A stretch of 64,000 nucleotides of DNA from Phycisphaerales bacterium (GTDB lineage: Bacteria; Planctomycetota; Phycisphaerae; Phycisphaerales; UBA1924), in NCBI GenBank assembly GCA_022072615.1, contig JAJVHS010000042.1, forward strand, positions 19,658-83,657, in the 5' to 3' direction. Position numbers and translations under genes: made by a program. Each line of letters opens with the position of its first letter. Positions within the stretch are counted from its first letter, which is position 1. The notes beneath the pieces are model-generated. The model saw only the letters and a list, made by a program, of their open reading frames with translations. It was not told the DNA's origin and searched no databases. Shown one piece after another: positions 44,593 through 53,618 of this stretch.

Positions 44593-44632
44593 GGTATCCA
44601 GTTGTCGAGGTGTCGAGGTGTCGAGGGTGCAT
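44593..44632 (+). repeat. 8-bp-period repeat (ggtatcca gttgtcga ggtgtcga ggtgtcga gggtgcat) ending 2 nt before an ATG
   Basis: Direct reading, 8-bp phase. Confidence 0.75.
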
Positions 44633-44634
44633 CC

Positions 44635-45564
44635 ATGATCCGACGTGAATTCATCGCCGCTGCAACCACTGCGGTCGCCGCTTCGGTATCGGTCGCCGCG
44701 AGCCGCAGGCCTGAAGACTCCGGTCAGCCCGCGGGCGGCGGACCGGCGAAGGGCCCGTTCAAGCTTGATTACGCGCCGCACTTCGGGATGTTCCGGCACC
44801 ACGCCGCCGACGACCTTGACCAGATCTCCTTCGCGGCCGACCAGGGCTTCCGGTCGTGGGAAGACAACGGCATGAAGGGCCGCGGTAAGGAGTTCCACGA
44901 GAAGTTCGCGCAGCGCATGGCCAAGCACAACATGCGCATGGGCATCTTCGTCTCGACCTGGATCGACTGGGAGCACCCGATGCTCTCCGACGGTGACCAG
45001 GGCCGGCGCGAGCGATTCGTCAAGGAGATGGGCGAGGCCGTCGAGGTGTGCAAGCGCATCAACGCGACGTGGATGACCACGCCCGTCGGCCGCGTGAGCC
45101 AGCACCTGCCGTGGGGCCACCAGTTCACCAATATCGTCGAGACGCTCCGCCAGGCGGCGGCGGTGTGCGAGCCGGCGGGGAAGGTGATGGTGCTCGAGCC
45201 CTTGAACTGGCGCGACCACCCGGGTCAGTTCACGGCGACCAGCGACACGATCCGCGCGCTGGTGAAGGCGGTCAACAGCCCGGCGTGCAAGATCCTCCAG
45301 GACCTGTACCACCTGCAGGTCACCGAGGGCAACCTGATCGACAACATGAACCGGTCGTGGGATGACATCGCGTACTTCCAGCTCGGCGACAACCCCGGGC
45401 GGATGGAGCCGGGCACCGGCGAGGTCAACCACCGCAACGTGTTCAAGCACATCTACCAGCGCGGTTACAAGGGCATCCTGGGGATGGAGCACGGGATGTC
45501 CGGGCAGGGCAAGGAAGGCGAGATGGCGCTGATCAAGGCGTACCGGGACGCGGACTCGTTCTGA
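44635..45564 (+). CDS. Hydroxypyruvate isomerase-like / sugar phosphate isomerase TIM barrel, exported
   Basis: MIRREFIAAATTAVAAS; LDYAPHFGMFRHHAADDLDQISFAADQGFRSWEDNG; VMVLEPLNWRDHPGQF; LQDLYHLQVTEGNLIDNMNRSWDDIAYFQLGDNPGRMEPGTGEVNHRNVFKHI. Confidence 0.85.
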   Translation: MIRREFIAAATTAVAASVSVAASRRPEDSGQPAGGGPAKGPFKLDYAPHFGMFRHHAADDLDQISFAADQGFRSWEDNGMKGRGKEFHEKFAQRMAKHNMRMGIFVSTWIDWEHPMLSDGDQGRRERFVKEMGEAVEVCKRINATWMTTPVGRVSQHLPWGHQFTNIVETLRQAAAVCEPAGKVMVLEPLNWRDHPGQFTATSDTIRALVKAVNSPACKILQDLYHLQVTEGNLIDNMNRSWDDIAYFQLGDNPGRMEPGTGEVNHRNVFKHIYQRGYKGILGMEHGMSGQGKEGEMALIKAYRDADSF

Positions 45565-45618
45565 TGCCGCGGCATCGCATGGACGGGATTCCCGCCGCCC
45601 GGCGGCCCGTCGGGTATG

Positions 45619-46362
45619 TCACTGGCTGATCTGGGCCTCGAGATCGTTCATCGCGGCGACCACGCTCTGCCGGACCTGGGCGGCGTAGGGGTTGAACCGT
45701 TCGATCGTGAGGAACAGGTCGAGCGAGTCGTTCTGGAGGTCGGCCTTCATCTGGAGGAACCGCTCGTACGCGCGGGTCGCCATCGGCGTCCGCGGCAAGT
45801 CGAGCGACCCCACGGCGCGGCTGACGAAATGGGTCAGGGCCTGGACGTAGGCCATCTGGCGGTCGTGCTCGTCGGGTGTCGTGTCGATCACGCGGAGGCG
45901 CAGGTCGTCACGGAGGAACGCGCGTACCTGATCGACGAGCGTGGCGTCAGCTCGTGCCGGGCACAGCGCGATGGGCAGGTTGCTGATGCCATCCCGCCCG
46001 CTCTGCGGACCGAAGAGCGGGTGCAACCCGATGACCGAGCAGGACGGCGGGAGCAATTCAAGCATCAGCTCGATGGGCGCGAGCTTGACCGAGCACACGT
46101 CGAGCACCGTCGCGTCCGGGCGGACGAGCGGGCCGATGCTCGACAGCAGGCTGCGCAGCGATTGAACCGGGACGGCGAGCACGATGAGGTCGGCGGCGGC
46201 GGCCTGGGCAAGTCTGGCGGAGGTGACACCCAGCTCGCGGGCCTGGTCGGCGGTGTCGTGCTGATCGTGGACGCTCACGTGAAAGTGCGGGCGCAGGTGC
46301 GGCACCATGAAGCGCCCGAAAGCGCCCAGGCCGAAGATCGCGAGCGAGCGGTGGCCGGTCAT
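45619..46362 (-). CDS. Prephenate dehydrogenase-like protein
   Basis: SLAIFGLGAFGRFMVPHLRPHFHVSVHDQ; LIVLAVPVQSLRSLLSSIGPLVRPDATVLDVCSVKLAPIELMLELLPPSCSVIGLHPLFGPQSG. Confidence 0.85.
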   Translation of the reverse strand: MTGHRSLAIFGLGAFGRFMVPHLRPHFHVSVHDQHDTADQARELGVTSARLAQAAAADLIVLAVPVQSLRSLLSSIGPLVRPDATVLDVCSVKLAPIELMLELLPPSCSVIGLHPLFGPQSGRDGISNLPIALCPARADATLVDQVRAFLRDDLRLRVIDTTPDEHDRQMAYVQALTHFVSRAVGSLDLPRTPMATRAYERFLQMKADLQNDSLDLFLTIERFNPYAAQVRQSVVAAMNDLEAQISQ

Positions 46363-46525
46363 CGGCGAGAGTGTACAGCCTGCGATCGTCGGCCCCGCGG
46401 CCCCGGACGGCTCTCGTGACAGTCACCCGCCCAGCCGGGCGAACTTGCGGTGAATCGGGGCTCACAGAGTCGCCGCGGCCGGAGGTTTCAGTCGCGAGGG
46501 TGCGCCGCGCGGGCCGTTGCCGGCG

Positions 46526-47782
46526 TCATTCCGCGTCGGGATCGGCGGGGGAAACGCCGACGATCTCGAGCAGGCGAGGATCGGACCGGACCGGTCCGAA
46601 GAGTAGCGCCGGCGTCGCCGGGTCGGTCGTGCGTCGCACGATGTACGACTCCGCGAGCACCTTGGCTTCCGGGGCGGAATCGACCTTGCCGGGTTCGGGC
46701 TGAGGGACAAAGACCAGGCCGCCCGGCGTCGTGCACAGGAACCCAGGGCGGGAGGCCGACGACCACGGCACCGCGGCGATCGAGGATGGAGCCAGCGGCA
46801 TCAGCGCGCCGGTACGGACGTCGAACGCCGCCATCCGGCCCAGGAGCGGGCTGAAGATCGCGAGCACGCCGTCATCGACGATCGGCCCGGGCGCCGCCGG
46901 CCCGGCGGGGAACGGGGCCTGAAACGGCGCTGCGACCTGGTACGCCGTGGCAATGTCGCGGGCGCTTGAGATGAGCCGCCGTGCCAGCACCGGGCCGAAC
47001 TTCGCGGCGTCGCCGCGCGTGCTGAGCCCGATGGCCTGAAGCTCGATGCCTGATTCGGTCAGCAGCAGCGTGTAGATCGTGGCCGGGTCCTGCGTCGCCA
47101 GCGGCATGGCGTAGGGCCGCGAAGAATCCGACCGGACATCCACCGCGCCCGAGGGCGACTTGACGACCAGGTCGGCTCGGGTGCCGTCGATCGGGCGACG
47201 GGTGTACACGAGCAGGCCCTCGGGCGTCAGCATCCCATGGGCGGACACCGCCTCGTCGCTCGCGAGCCACTGGATGTTCCCCGCCTGCCACGACGCCAGC
47301 CCGATCCAGCGCGCGCCGGTCGGTCGCACCGACTCGATCAGGAACCCCCGGTGATCGGCGGCTCGACCGAGCAGCAACCCGGGTTCGGCCGAGAGTGAGC
47401 TGCCAAGTCGGGTCGGGGGCGAGGTGGAAAGGTCATAGACCGCAAGCGTGTTGCCAAGCGGCGGCTGCGAATCCGGCGCGGCGAGCAGCGTGGACCAGGT
47501 GGGCGGATCGCCTTCCTGGACCGCGCAGAAGCGCCCGTCCGGCGACGTGAGCGGCAGCACGTGCCCGTCGTAGGCGATCCGGCCGACCGGACGCAGGCCG
47601 ATCAGCACCCGGGAGGTGATCGACACGGCCCGTGCGGGTGCGGCGATGGGACCTTCCGGCAGCGTCGCGCCGGTCGTCGAGGTCCGTGTGGGTCGGGGAG
47701 CGTTCTCGGTGACGCAGCCGGCGAGGGCACAGGTGAGGAGCAGGGCGGCGGCGGCCCGGGGATGGACGCGAGCGAGGTTCAC
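46526..47782 (-). CDS. Putative lipoprotein, last gene of the T2SS-like operon
   Basis: MNLARVHPRAAAALLLTCALAGCVTENAP lipobox; 4-bp overlap with the secretin gene. Confidence 0.65.
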   Translation of the reverse strand: MNLARVHPRAAAALLLTCALAGCVTENAPRPTRTSTTGATLPEGPIAAPARAVSITSRVLIGLRPVGRIAYDGHVLPLTSPDGRFCAVQEGDPPTWSTLLAAPDSQPPLGNTLAVYDLSTSPPTRLGSSLSAEPGLLLGRAADHRGFLIESVRPTGARWIGLASWQAGNIQWLASDEAVSAHGMLTPEGLLVYTRRPIDGTRADLVVKSPSGAVDVRSDSSRPYAMPLATQDPATIYTLLLTESGIELQAIGLSTRGDAAKFGPVLARRLISSARDIATAYQVAAPFQAPFPAGPAAPGPIVDDGVLAIFSPLLGRMAAFDVRTGALMPLAPSSIAAVPWSSASRPGFLCTTPGGLVFVPQPEPGKVDSAPEAKVLAESYIVRRTTDPATPALLFGPVRSDPRLLEIVGVSPADPDAE

Positions 47783-50382
47783 GGTGAAGTGTTGGCCGCC
47801 TGGGCGCCATCCGCGGGTTTGCCATCGTCGGGGGCCGGCGGGCGGTCAACGGTCGGGTCCTGGCCTGGCTTGCGCTTGTCGGCGGGGATGGACTCGCCGG
47901 TGGAGGGGTACGGGCCCTTGGGCGCGCCGAGCTCCTCTTCCTGCTCCTTCAGCCACTGGCGGTAGGGCGAGTTCAGTTCCTCGGCGGCCTCGGTGTTGTC
48001 GATCACGATGGGCGTGATGAAGACAAAGAGCTCGGTGGCCTTGTTGGTCTTCTCGCGGCTGGTGAAGAGCAGGCCCAGGAGAGGGATGTCGCCCAGCAGC
48101 GGGACCTTGCGGATGACGTCGGTGAGCTCGTTGCGGATGATGCCCGAGATGACGATCGTCTGGCCGTCCTTGACGATGAGCTGGGTGGTGGTCTGCCGCC
48201 GGTCGACGATGGCGCCGCCGAAGAGGGTCACGCCGGGGACGATGGACGAGAGCTCGACGTTGACGCGGAGGTCGATGTCGCGCTTGACGGTGATCCTCGG
48301 CCGGACGCTGAGGTTCAGGCCGACGGCCTTGTAATCGAACGACTGGAGCAGGTTGCCGTTGTTGTTGGGCTGGCTCTCGGTGATGAACGGGATGTCCTGT
48401 CCATCGAAGAACGTGGCCTCCTGGTTGTCGCTGGTAAACACCGTCGGCCGGCTGAGGACCTTGAAATCCGTGGTCGTGGAAAGCGCCTGGATGAGAACGT
48501 TCAGGTCCGCGTTGACGGTGAGCGTCGAGGTGTCGAAGAGCGAGTCAAGGAAGTTGTTCTTGGTGCCGGTGCTGGTGCTGCCGATGCTGAGCGAGTTCTC
48601 CGCGTTGGTGGGCGTGATCTGCTCGCTGGACCAGCGGATCCCCAGCGCCAGCGCATCATCCGTGGACATCTCGGCGATGATGGCCGAGATGAGCACCTGC
48701 CGGCCCGGGCGGTCCAGGTCGTTGATGAGCTGCACGATCGAGTTCTTGTACTCCGGCGGCGCCAGCACCATCACGGCGTTCTGGCGCCAGATCGGCACGA
48801 TACGGACCATCCCGACAATGTTGGACGGGCCGCGGTTGGCGGTCGGCGGGCGCGACCGCTGCCACCAGAAGGGGATCGTGTCGGAGGACACCTGATCGGT
48901 GGTGGTCTGGCCGTCGTCGGAGGTGGTTGTCGTCTGCGAGAACGGGCTGGCCTGCGACCCGGTCGTCAGCCCGGACTCGGCCCGGCGGATCTGCGCCAGC
49001 GTTCCGTCCTGCGCGAGCAGCGTGTTGAGCTGCTCGGAGAGGTCCTCGCTGTTGGCGTGCTTGAGCTCGACGATCGCGGGCAGCCCGACGGTCTGGGGGG
49101 TGTCCAGGTCGGCGATGAGCTTGTCGAGCACGTCGAAATTGTCGCGGCTCTTGGAGAGCACGACGAGCTTGCCGGAATCGGGCATCGCCTGGAAGGTGAA
49201 CTGCCCGGCAAGGCGGCTCTGCGTCCCGGCGGATGACGACGATGCCCCGCCGGAGGGCTGCTGCTGGCCACCCTGGTTGGCCCGGGCTTGCGTTGCTCCG
49301 GCGCCGGTCGCCGAGCTGCTGAACATCGAGTTGAGCAGATCGCGGACCTTGATCGGATCGCTGTTCTTGAGCTCGTAGGTCTTGGGGACCACGTCCTCGA
49401 CCTTGAGCGGGAGGTCCCACTGGTCCTCGATCTGCTTGGCGATCTGGTCGAGGACGGGCTGCTCGGCAACCACGGTCACCGAGTTCTGCTGGACGTTCGC
49501 CGAGACCCGCATGCCCTCGGAGGTGGCGGCCTCGGCCTGCTGCGGCTGGCCCCACGGGTTGCGGTTCTGGTTCTGCTGGTTCTGGCGACGCGAGGAGGAT
49601 CGCTGACCGGACGGGCCCTCGCCGGCGAACAGGTCCTGGATCTGCTGTGCGATCACCGTGGCGTCGGCGTACTTGAGGCGGTAGGTCTGCGACTTGAACG
49701 CCCCGGCGCTGGGCCGGTCGAGCGCGTCCAGCAGGCGTTCGACCCGCTGGAGCAGCGCGATGTTGCCCATCACGCCGATCTGGTTCGACTCCTTGTCGAC
49801 CGTCAGTTTCGCGTAATCGGGCACCGAGTCCTTGAGCATCTCCCCCACCGCCTCGGCCGTGAGGTTGCGCAGCGTGTAGACCTTCTGGGCCATGGTGCCA
49901 AGGTCGCCGCGCGCCAGCGCGGATTCGTCCGGGCCGATCACCGGCAGATCGGCCTTGGTGAGCTCGGCGATGTCACGGAGCGAGATGATGCCGTTGTTCT
50001 CGACGACGGCGACGCCCACCTGCTGCAGGGCCATCAGCACCAGGTCCAGGGCCTGCTCCCTCGGGACGGGCTTGTCGTTGAGCACCGTCACCTTGCGGGA
50101 CATGACGTCCTGCTGGGGAACGACGACCTTGCCGGTGGATTCCACGATGAACGGCACGATCTGCTCGACCGTCACGTTCTTGAACGCGAGCACCGTCGGC
50201 GGCCCTTCGACGACGCGCCGGCCGCGGTCGTCGAGTTTCTCCGGCGCCGGAGCGGGAGCATCGGGCGCGGGGGCGGGGTCGGCGTCCTGCCTCGCCGACG
50301 CGACGCCGCACGCCAGGGCCAGCGCGAGCGCGGCGCCGGCGGCTCGGAGTGGAAGGTGAGCTCGACGCGTCAATTCTGTCAT
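47779..50382 (-). CDS. gspD: Secretin, GspD/PilQ family
   Basis: Repeated N-domains; VLISAIIAEMSTDDALALGIRW; DFKVLSRPTVFTSDNQEATFFDGQDIPF; VVDRRQTTTQLIVKDGQTIVISGIIRNE...VPLLGDIPLLGLLFTSREKTNKATELFVFITPIVI-type secretin core. Confidence 0.93.
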   Translation of the reverse strand: MTELTRRAHLPLRAAGAALALALACGVASARQDADPAPAPDAPAPAPEKLDDRGRRVVEGPPTVLAFKNVTVEQIVPFIVESTGKVVVPQQDVMSRKVTVLNDKPVPREQALDLVLMALQQVGVAVVENNGIISLRDIAELTKADLPVIGPDESALARGDLGTMAQKVYTLRNLTAEAVGEMLKDSVPDYAKLTVDKESNQIGVMGNIALLQRVERLLDALDRPSAGAFKSQTYRLKYADATVIAQQIQDLFAGEGPSGQRSSSRRQNQQNQNRNPWGQPQQAEAATSEGMRVSANVQQNSVTVVAEQPVLDQIAKQIEDQWDLPLKVEDVVPKTYELKNSDPIKVRDLLNSMFSSSATGAGATQARANQGGQQQPSGGASSSSAGTQSRLAGQFTFQAMPDSGKLVVLSKSRDNFDVLDKLIADLDTPQTVGLPAIVELKHANSEDLSEQLNTLLAQDGTLAQIRRAESGLTTGSQASPFSQTTTTSDDGQTTTDQVSSDTIPFWWQRSRPPTANRGPSNIVGMVRIVPIWRQNAVMVLAPPEYKNSIVQLINDLDRPGRQVLISAIIAEMSTDDALALGIRWSSEQITPTNAENSLSIGSTSTGTKNNFLDSLFDTSTLTVNADLNVLIQALSTTTDFKVLSRPTVFTSDNQEATFFDGQDIPFITESQPNNNGNLLQSFDYKAVGLNLSVRPRITVKRDIDLRVNVELSSIVPGVTLFGGAIVDRRQTTTQLIVKDGQTIVISGIIRNELTDVIRKVPLLGDIPLLGLLFTSREKTNKATELFVFITPIVIDNTEAAEELNSPYRQWLKEQEEELGAPKGPYPSTGESIPADKRKPGQDPTVDRPPAPDDGKPADGAQAANTSP

Positions 50383-51191
50383 CGGGTTCCCTCCCTCACG
50401 GACAACTTCGGCTCTTCTGGCGGTGCGGGCTGGTTCGCGGGCGGGTTCTCGTCCCCTCGGGGCGCTTCATCCGGCGGCGGAGGCGGGGGGCCTCCGGAAT
50501 CGCCGGGCGGAGGCCCGTCGGGCGGCGGCGCCGGCTGATCAGGTGCCGGCGGATCGGTCGCCGGCGGCGTCGGCGTATCGGCGGGCTTGGGCGCTTCGCC
50601 GGCGTCGGCGGGCGGTGGCGGCGGCTCGGCGGTGCTCTCGATGGGCTCGGCCGCGCTACCGGAGCTTCGCTTGGCGAGCACGACGCCGTCGCGCTCGAAG
50701 AACGGGACGACGAACTCCTTGCCCTTCCACTCGAGCGTGGCCTCCCACGGGGCGCGGAGGCTGACAACCTTCACTTCACCGGACTTCTCGCCGACCTTGA
50801 CGCGCGTGCCGTCGTTGAACCAGAGCGTGTCGTTCACCGTCGCGATGATGGAAGGCCCGCCGTAGGTCGCGGGGGGCGGCGCCGGCCCGTCATCGTCCGC
50901 GGGACCTTCCTCGGCCTTGGGTTCGTCCTGCGGAGGGGCCGGAACGTAGAAGACGGTTCGCCCGTTGAACTGCGCGATCTGCTGCGCGAACTTCTCTTCC
51001 AGTTCGGCGAGCCGGCGCTTCTCGTCGGCCTGGGCCGATGCGGTGCTCGCGGCCGGCAGGAGCATCGCCCAGATGAGCGTGCTCAGCCACCAGACCAGGG
51101 CGACCGCGGCGAGAAGCCCCACGACGAGCGCCACACGGCCGCGCACGCCGAGGCGTTCATAGACGGCTCGGGCGGGGTCCGAGCCGGGCAT
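50379..51191 (-). CDS. Inner-membrane GspC-like protein with Pro-rich C-terminal tail
   Basis: N-terminal TM ALVVGLLAAVALVWWLSTLIWAML; ATVNDTLWFNDGTRVKVGEKSGEVKVVSLRAPWEATLEWKGKEFVVPFFER; position next to gspD. Confidence 0.55.
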   Translation of the reverse strand: MPGSDPARAVYERLGVRGRVALVVGLLAAVALVWWLSTLIWAMLLPAASTASAQADEKRRLAELEEKFAQQIAQFNGRTVFYVPAPPQDEPKAEEGPADDDGPAPPPATYGGPSIIATVNDTLWFNDGTRVKVGEKSGEVKVVSLRAPWEATLEWKGKEFVVPFFERDGVVLAKRSSGSAAEPIESTAEPPPPPADAGEAPKPADTPTPPATDPPAPDQPAPPPDGPPPGDSGGPPPPPPDEAPRGDENPPANQPAPPEEPKLSVREGTR

Positions 51192-51214
51192 GATCTGGTT
51201 GGACTGGCTTGGGT

Positions 51215-51841
51215 TCAGCGGACCTTCCCCTTGCGTGCGACGACCCACGTCTCGACGGAGATATCAGCCTTGACCTTGCGTCCCTGGCGCTCGTTCTCCG
51301 TTGGTTTTCGGATCTGCACTTTCGAGACCGTGGTCACGATCGGCAGCCGCTCGAGGTCGGCCAGGAGCTGGATCACCTGCTCGGGCGTGGCGGTGATCTG
51401 GAGTTCCTTGACGATGCGCTCGATGCGCTTATCCGACCCGATGACCCCGGCGAGCGGGCCCGCGCCCAGCGTGGCCGTCCGCGTGGTCGCGTCCTCCTTG
51501 AGGTTGTGCTTGGCGATGATCTCCGAGATCTGTCGGTTGAACTCGACCGACCGCACCTCCGGGTCGCCGGGGAACTCGACGTTTCCGAAGCGGGCGATGC
51601 CCGTCGCGATGGTCTGCTCGGCGCCGGCCCGGGCCTCGCGCTCGGCGTCGAGCCGCTGGAGTCGCAGCGCCATCGAATCGGATTCGATGTTGGTCCGGGT
51701 GACGTAATCCACCGCGGGCTCGACCACGAGGAAGTACGCCGCGAACCCGGCGGCCGCAGCGACCAGCCAGCGCAGCGACCGCGGGAGTGCCTGGAAGCGG
51801 CCCACCAGCGCCGACCCGGATTGGAGGCTGGCGGTGGTCAC
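51215..51841 (-). CDS. PilO/GspM-like inner-membrane protein
   Basis: GTG start overlapping upstream stop; RSLRWLVAAAAGFAAYFLVVEPAVDYVTRTN; periplasmic ferredoxin-like C-terminal region. Confidence 0.6.
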   Translation of the reverse strand: MTTASLQSGSALVGRFQALPRSLRWLVAAAAGFAAYFLVVEPAVDYVTRTNIESDSMALRLQRLDAEREARAGAEQTIATGIARFGNVEFPGDPEVRSVEFNRQISEIIAKHNLKEDATTRTATLGAGPLAGVIGSDKRIERIVKELQITATPEQVIQLLADLERLPIVTTVSKVQIRKPTENERQGRKVKADISVETWVVARKGKVR

Positions 51842-53607
51842 TTGGGCGCTCCACTGGCCGGCGCGGCCTGGGCCTTCTTCATCTGCTCGCTGAGCTTGGT
51901 CGCTTCGCTGTTGAGACGATCCTTGGTTTCGGTGTCGAGCGTCGGGTTCTTCTGGATGTAACTCTTGCGGTTGGCCCACTCGCGCATGGCGGTGTTGCGG
52001 TCCATCTTCGCGATGTCGGCGTCGGTGACCGCGGCGGGCGGGCCCGCATCGGCGGCGCGGCGCGAGGACCCGGATGCTTCCTTGCCGGTGTCGTCTCCGC
52101 GCTCGGCGCGCGACGTCCGGCGGGCGGCGGAATCCGCCAACGGCGCTTCCTTGAGGTTGTCCGCCCCGGGTCCGTGGAGCCGCTCGGCCAGGTTCGTCTT
52201 GGCGAAATCCTCCATGCCCGTCACTTTGTTGTGCGGGCTGGCGATTCGGGCGGTGAGGTCGAACGCGACCTTGCCGCCCTCGAGCGTCTCGGTGCGGCCC
52301 ACCTCAACGTTGCGGAAGAGCTTGGTCGAGTTGAGGTTCGCCTGGAGCATGTTGACCAGGGCCTGTGAATCCGCTCGGCCGGAGAACTTCAACCCCAGCT
52401 CGTTCGAGATAGTGACCGCGTCGGCGCTGACGCCGACGGGCGTGGCAATAGAGACATCTGACAGGAGCTTGGTCACCGGCCAGCGCGATACCTCGAGCTG
52501 CTCGTACAGCGCCGCCACCCGCTGGGATTCCTCGCGGGAGGTCTGCTGCTCGTCCAGTCGCGAGACCTTGGACTTGAGCACCGAGTGCCGGGCGAAGGCG
52601 AAGCCGACGGGTCCGAGCACCAGCAGCGCCAGGCCGGCGGCGATCACGACTCTGGACCGGTTGCCCGTGGTCAGGGCGGTCGCCGCCCGCAGCGCGAGGG
52701 GCTCGCGGACGAGCGGGGCGTGGGGCGCGAGCTGGGCGAGCGGCCTGAGCGTCGCGGGACCCGCGGCGACGATCGCGGCGGCGACGCAGAGCCCGTATTC
52801 CGCGAGCCAGCCGTCGTCGGTCGGCGCGCCGCGCACGGCGCCGCGGAGCTTGGCTCGGAGGCTCGGCGAGGCAAAGAGCCCACGTGCCGAGCCGATGCCG
52901 GCCGCCGGCGACGGGGACGCGTGATCAAACCCGGCCGCGACCGTGGTCTCCGCCGCGGCAACCTCGACCGATGTCGTCCACGCTCGGGACGAGTCGGACT
53001 CTCCCAGGAGCTGGCGGGCGACGGCTCGTTCCGGCCCGTTCGCGAGGAGCGCAATGGTGCGGGCATCGGGGTCGATCCACGCGACCAACCCTTCTCCGGC
53101 GGCGGCGCCGGCGAGCGCTCCGACCTGGGTGATCCATCGGGGCTCACGTGTCCCGGCACGGCGGGACGCTTTTGCCGGAGCCGGGGCGAGCGATGCCTCG
53201 GCCTCACCGATCCACGCTGTGGCGACGACCCGGGAGTCGGTTGACCCCGGGGCGCCGGCGATGACGCCGGCGCCCCGGCGGTGCGCGGGGAGATCCGCGG
53301 GCAGGAGGGCTTCGGCGACCAGCGCCGCGGCGGCGACGGTATCGGCATCGTTCCCCGACGCGACCGTCCCGCTTCGGCAGACCGAGCGCGGGCCGGGCAC
53401 GATGCGCAGTTCGCGGCCGCGCCCATGCTTCTGCCAGAGTTCGTCGAGGGTGCGCTGGACCGGCATGGGCGACGAGGTCGCCGCGACCAGGGTCAGGTCC
53501 GATCCGTCGAGCAGGACCATGAGGATCCGTGCCGACGATTCGCCGGGCTGCACCACCGCGAGGATGCGGTCGGAGAAATTGTCACGGGCTTTCGACGGCA
53601 TCGGCAT
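51838..53607 (-). CDS. GspL/PilM-PilN-like protein
   Basis: VVIAAGLALLVLGPVGFAFARHSVLKSKVSRLDEQQ single TM + coiled coil; PilN-like domain ISNELGLKFSGRADSQALVNMLQANLNSTKLF. Confidence 0.65.
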   Translation of the reverse strand: MPMPSKARDNFSDRILAVVQPGESSARILMVLLDGSDLTLVAATSSPMPVQRTLDELWQKHGRGRELRIVPGPRSVCRSGTVASGNDADTVAAAALVAEALLPADLPAHRRGAGVIAGAPGSTDSRVVATAWIGEAEASLAPAPAKASRRAGTREPRWITQVGALAGAAAGEGLVAWIDPDARTIALLANGPERAVARQLLGESDSSRAWTTSVEVAAAETTVAAGFDHASPSPAAGIGSARGLFASPSLRAKLRGAVRGAPTDDGWLAEYGLCVAAAIVAAGPATLRPLAQLAPHAPLVREPLALRAATALTTGNRSRVVIAAGLALLVLGPVGFAFARHSVLKSKVSRLDEQQTSREESQRVAALYEQLEVSRWPVTKLLSDVSIATPVGVSADAVTISNELGLKFSGRADSQALVNMLQANLNSTKLFRNVEVGRTETLEGGKVAFDLTARIASPHNKVTGMEDFAKTNLAERLHGPGADNLKEAPLADSAARRTSRAERGDDTGKEASGSSRRAADAGPPAAVTDADIAKMDRNTAMREWANRKSYIQKNPTLDTETKDRLNSEATKLSEQMKKAQAAPASGAPK

Positions 53608-53618
53608 TGGGCGGAAGA

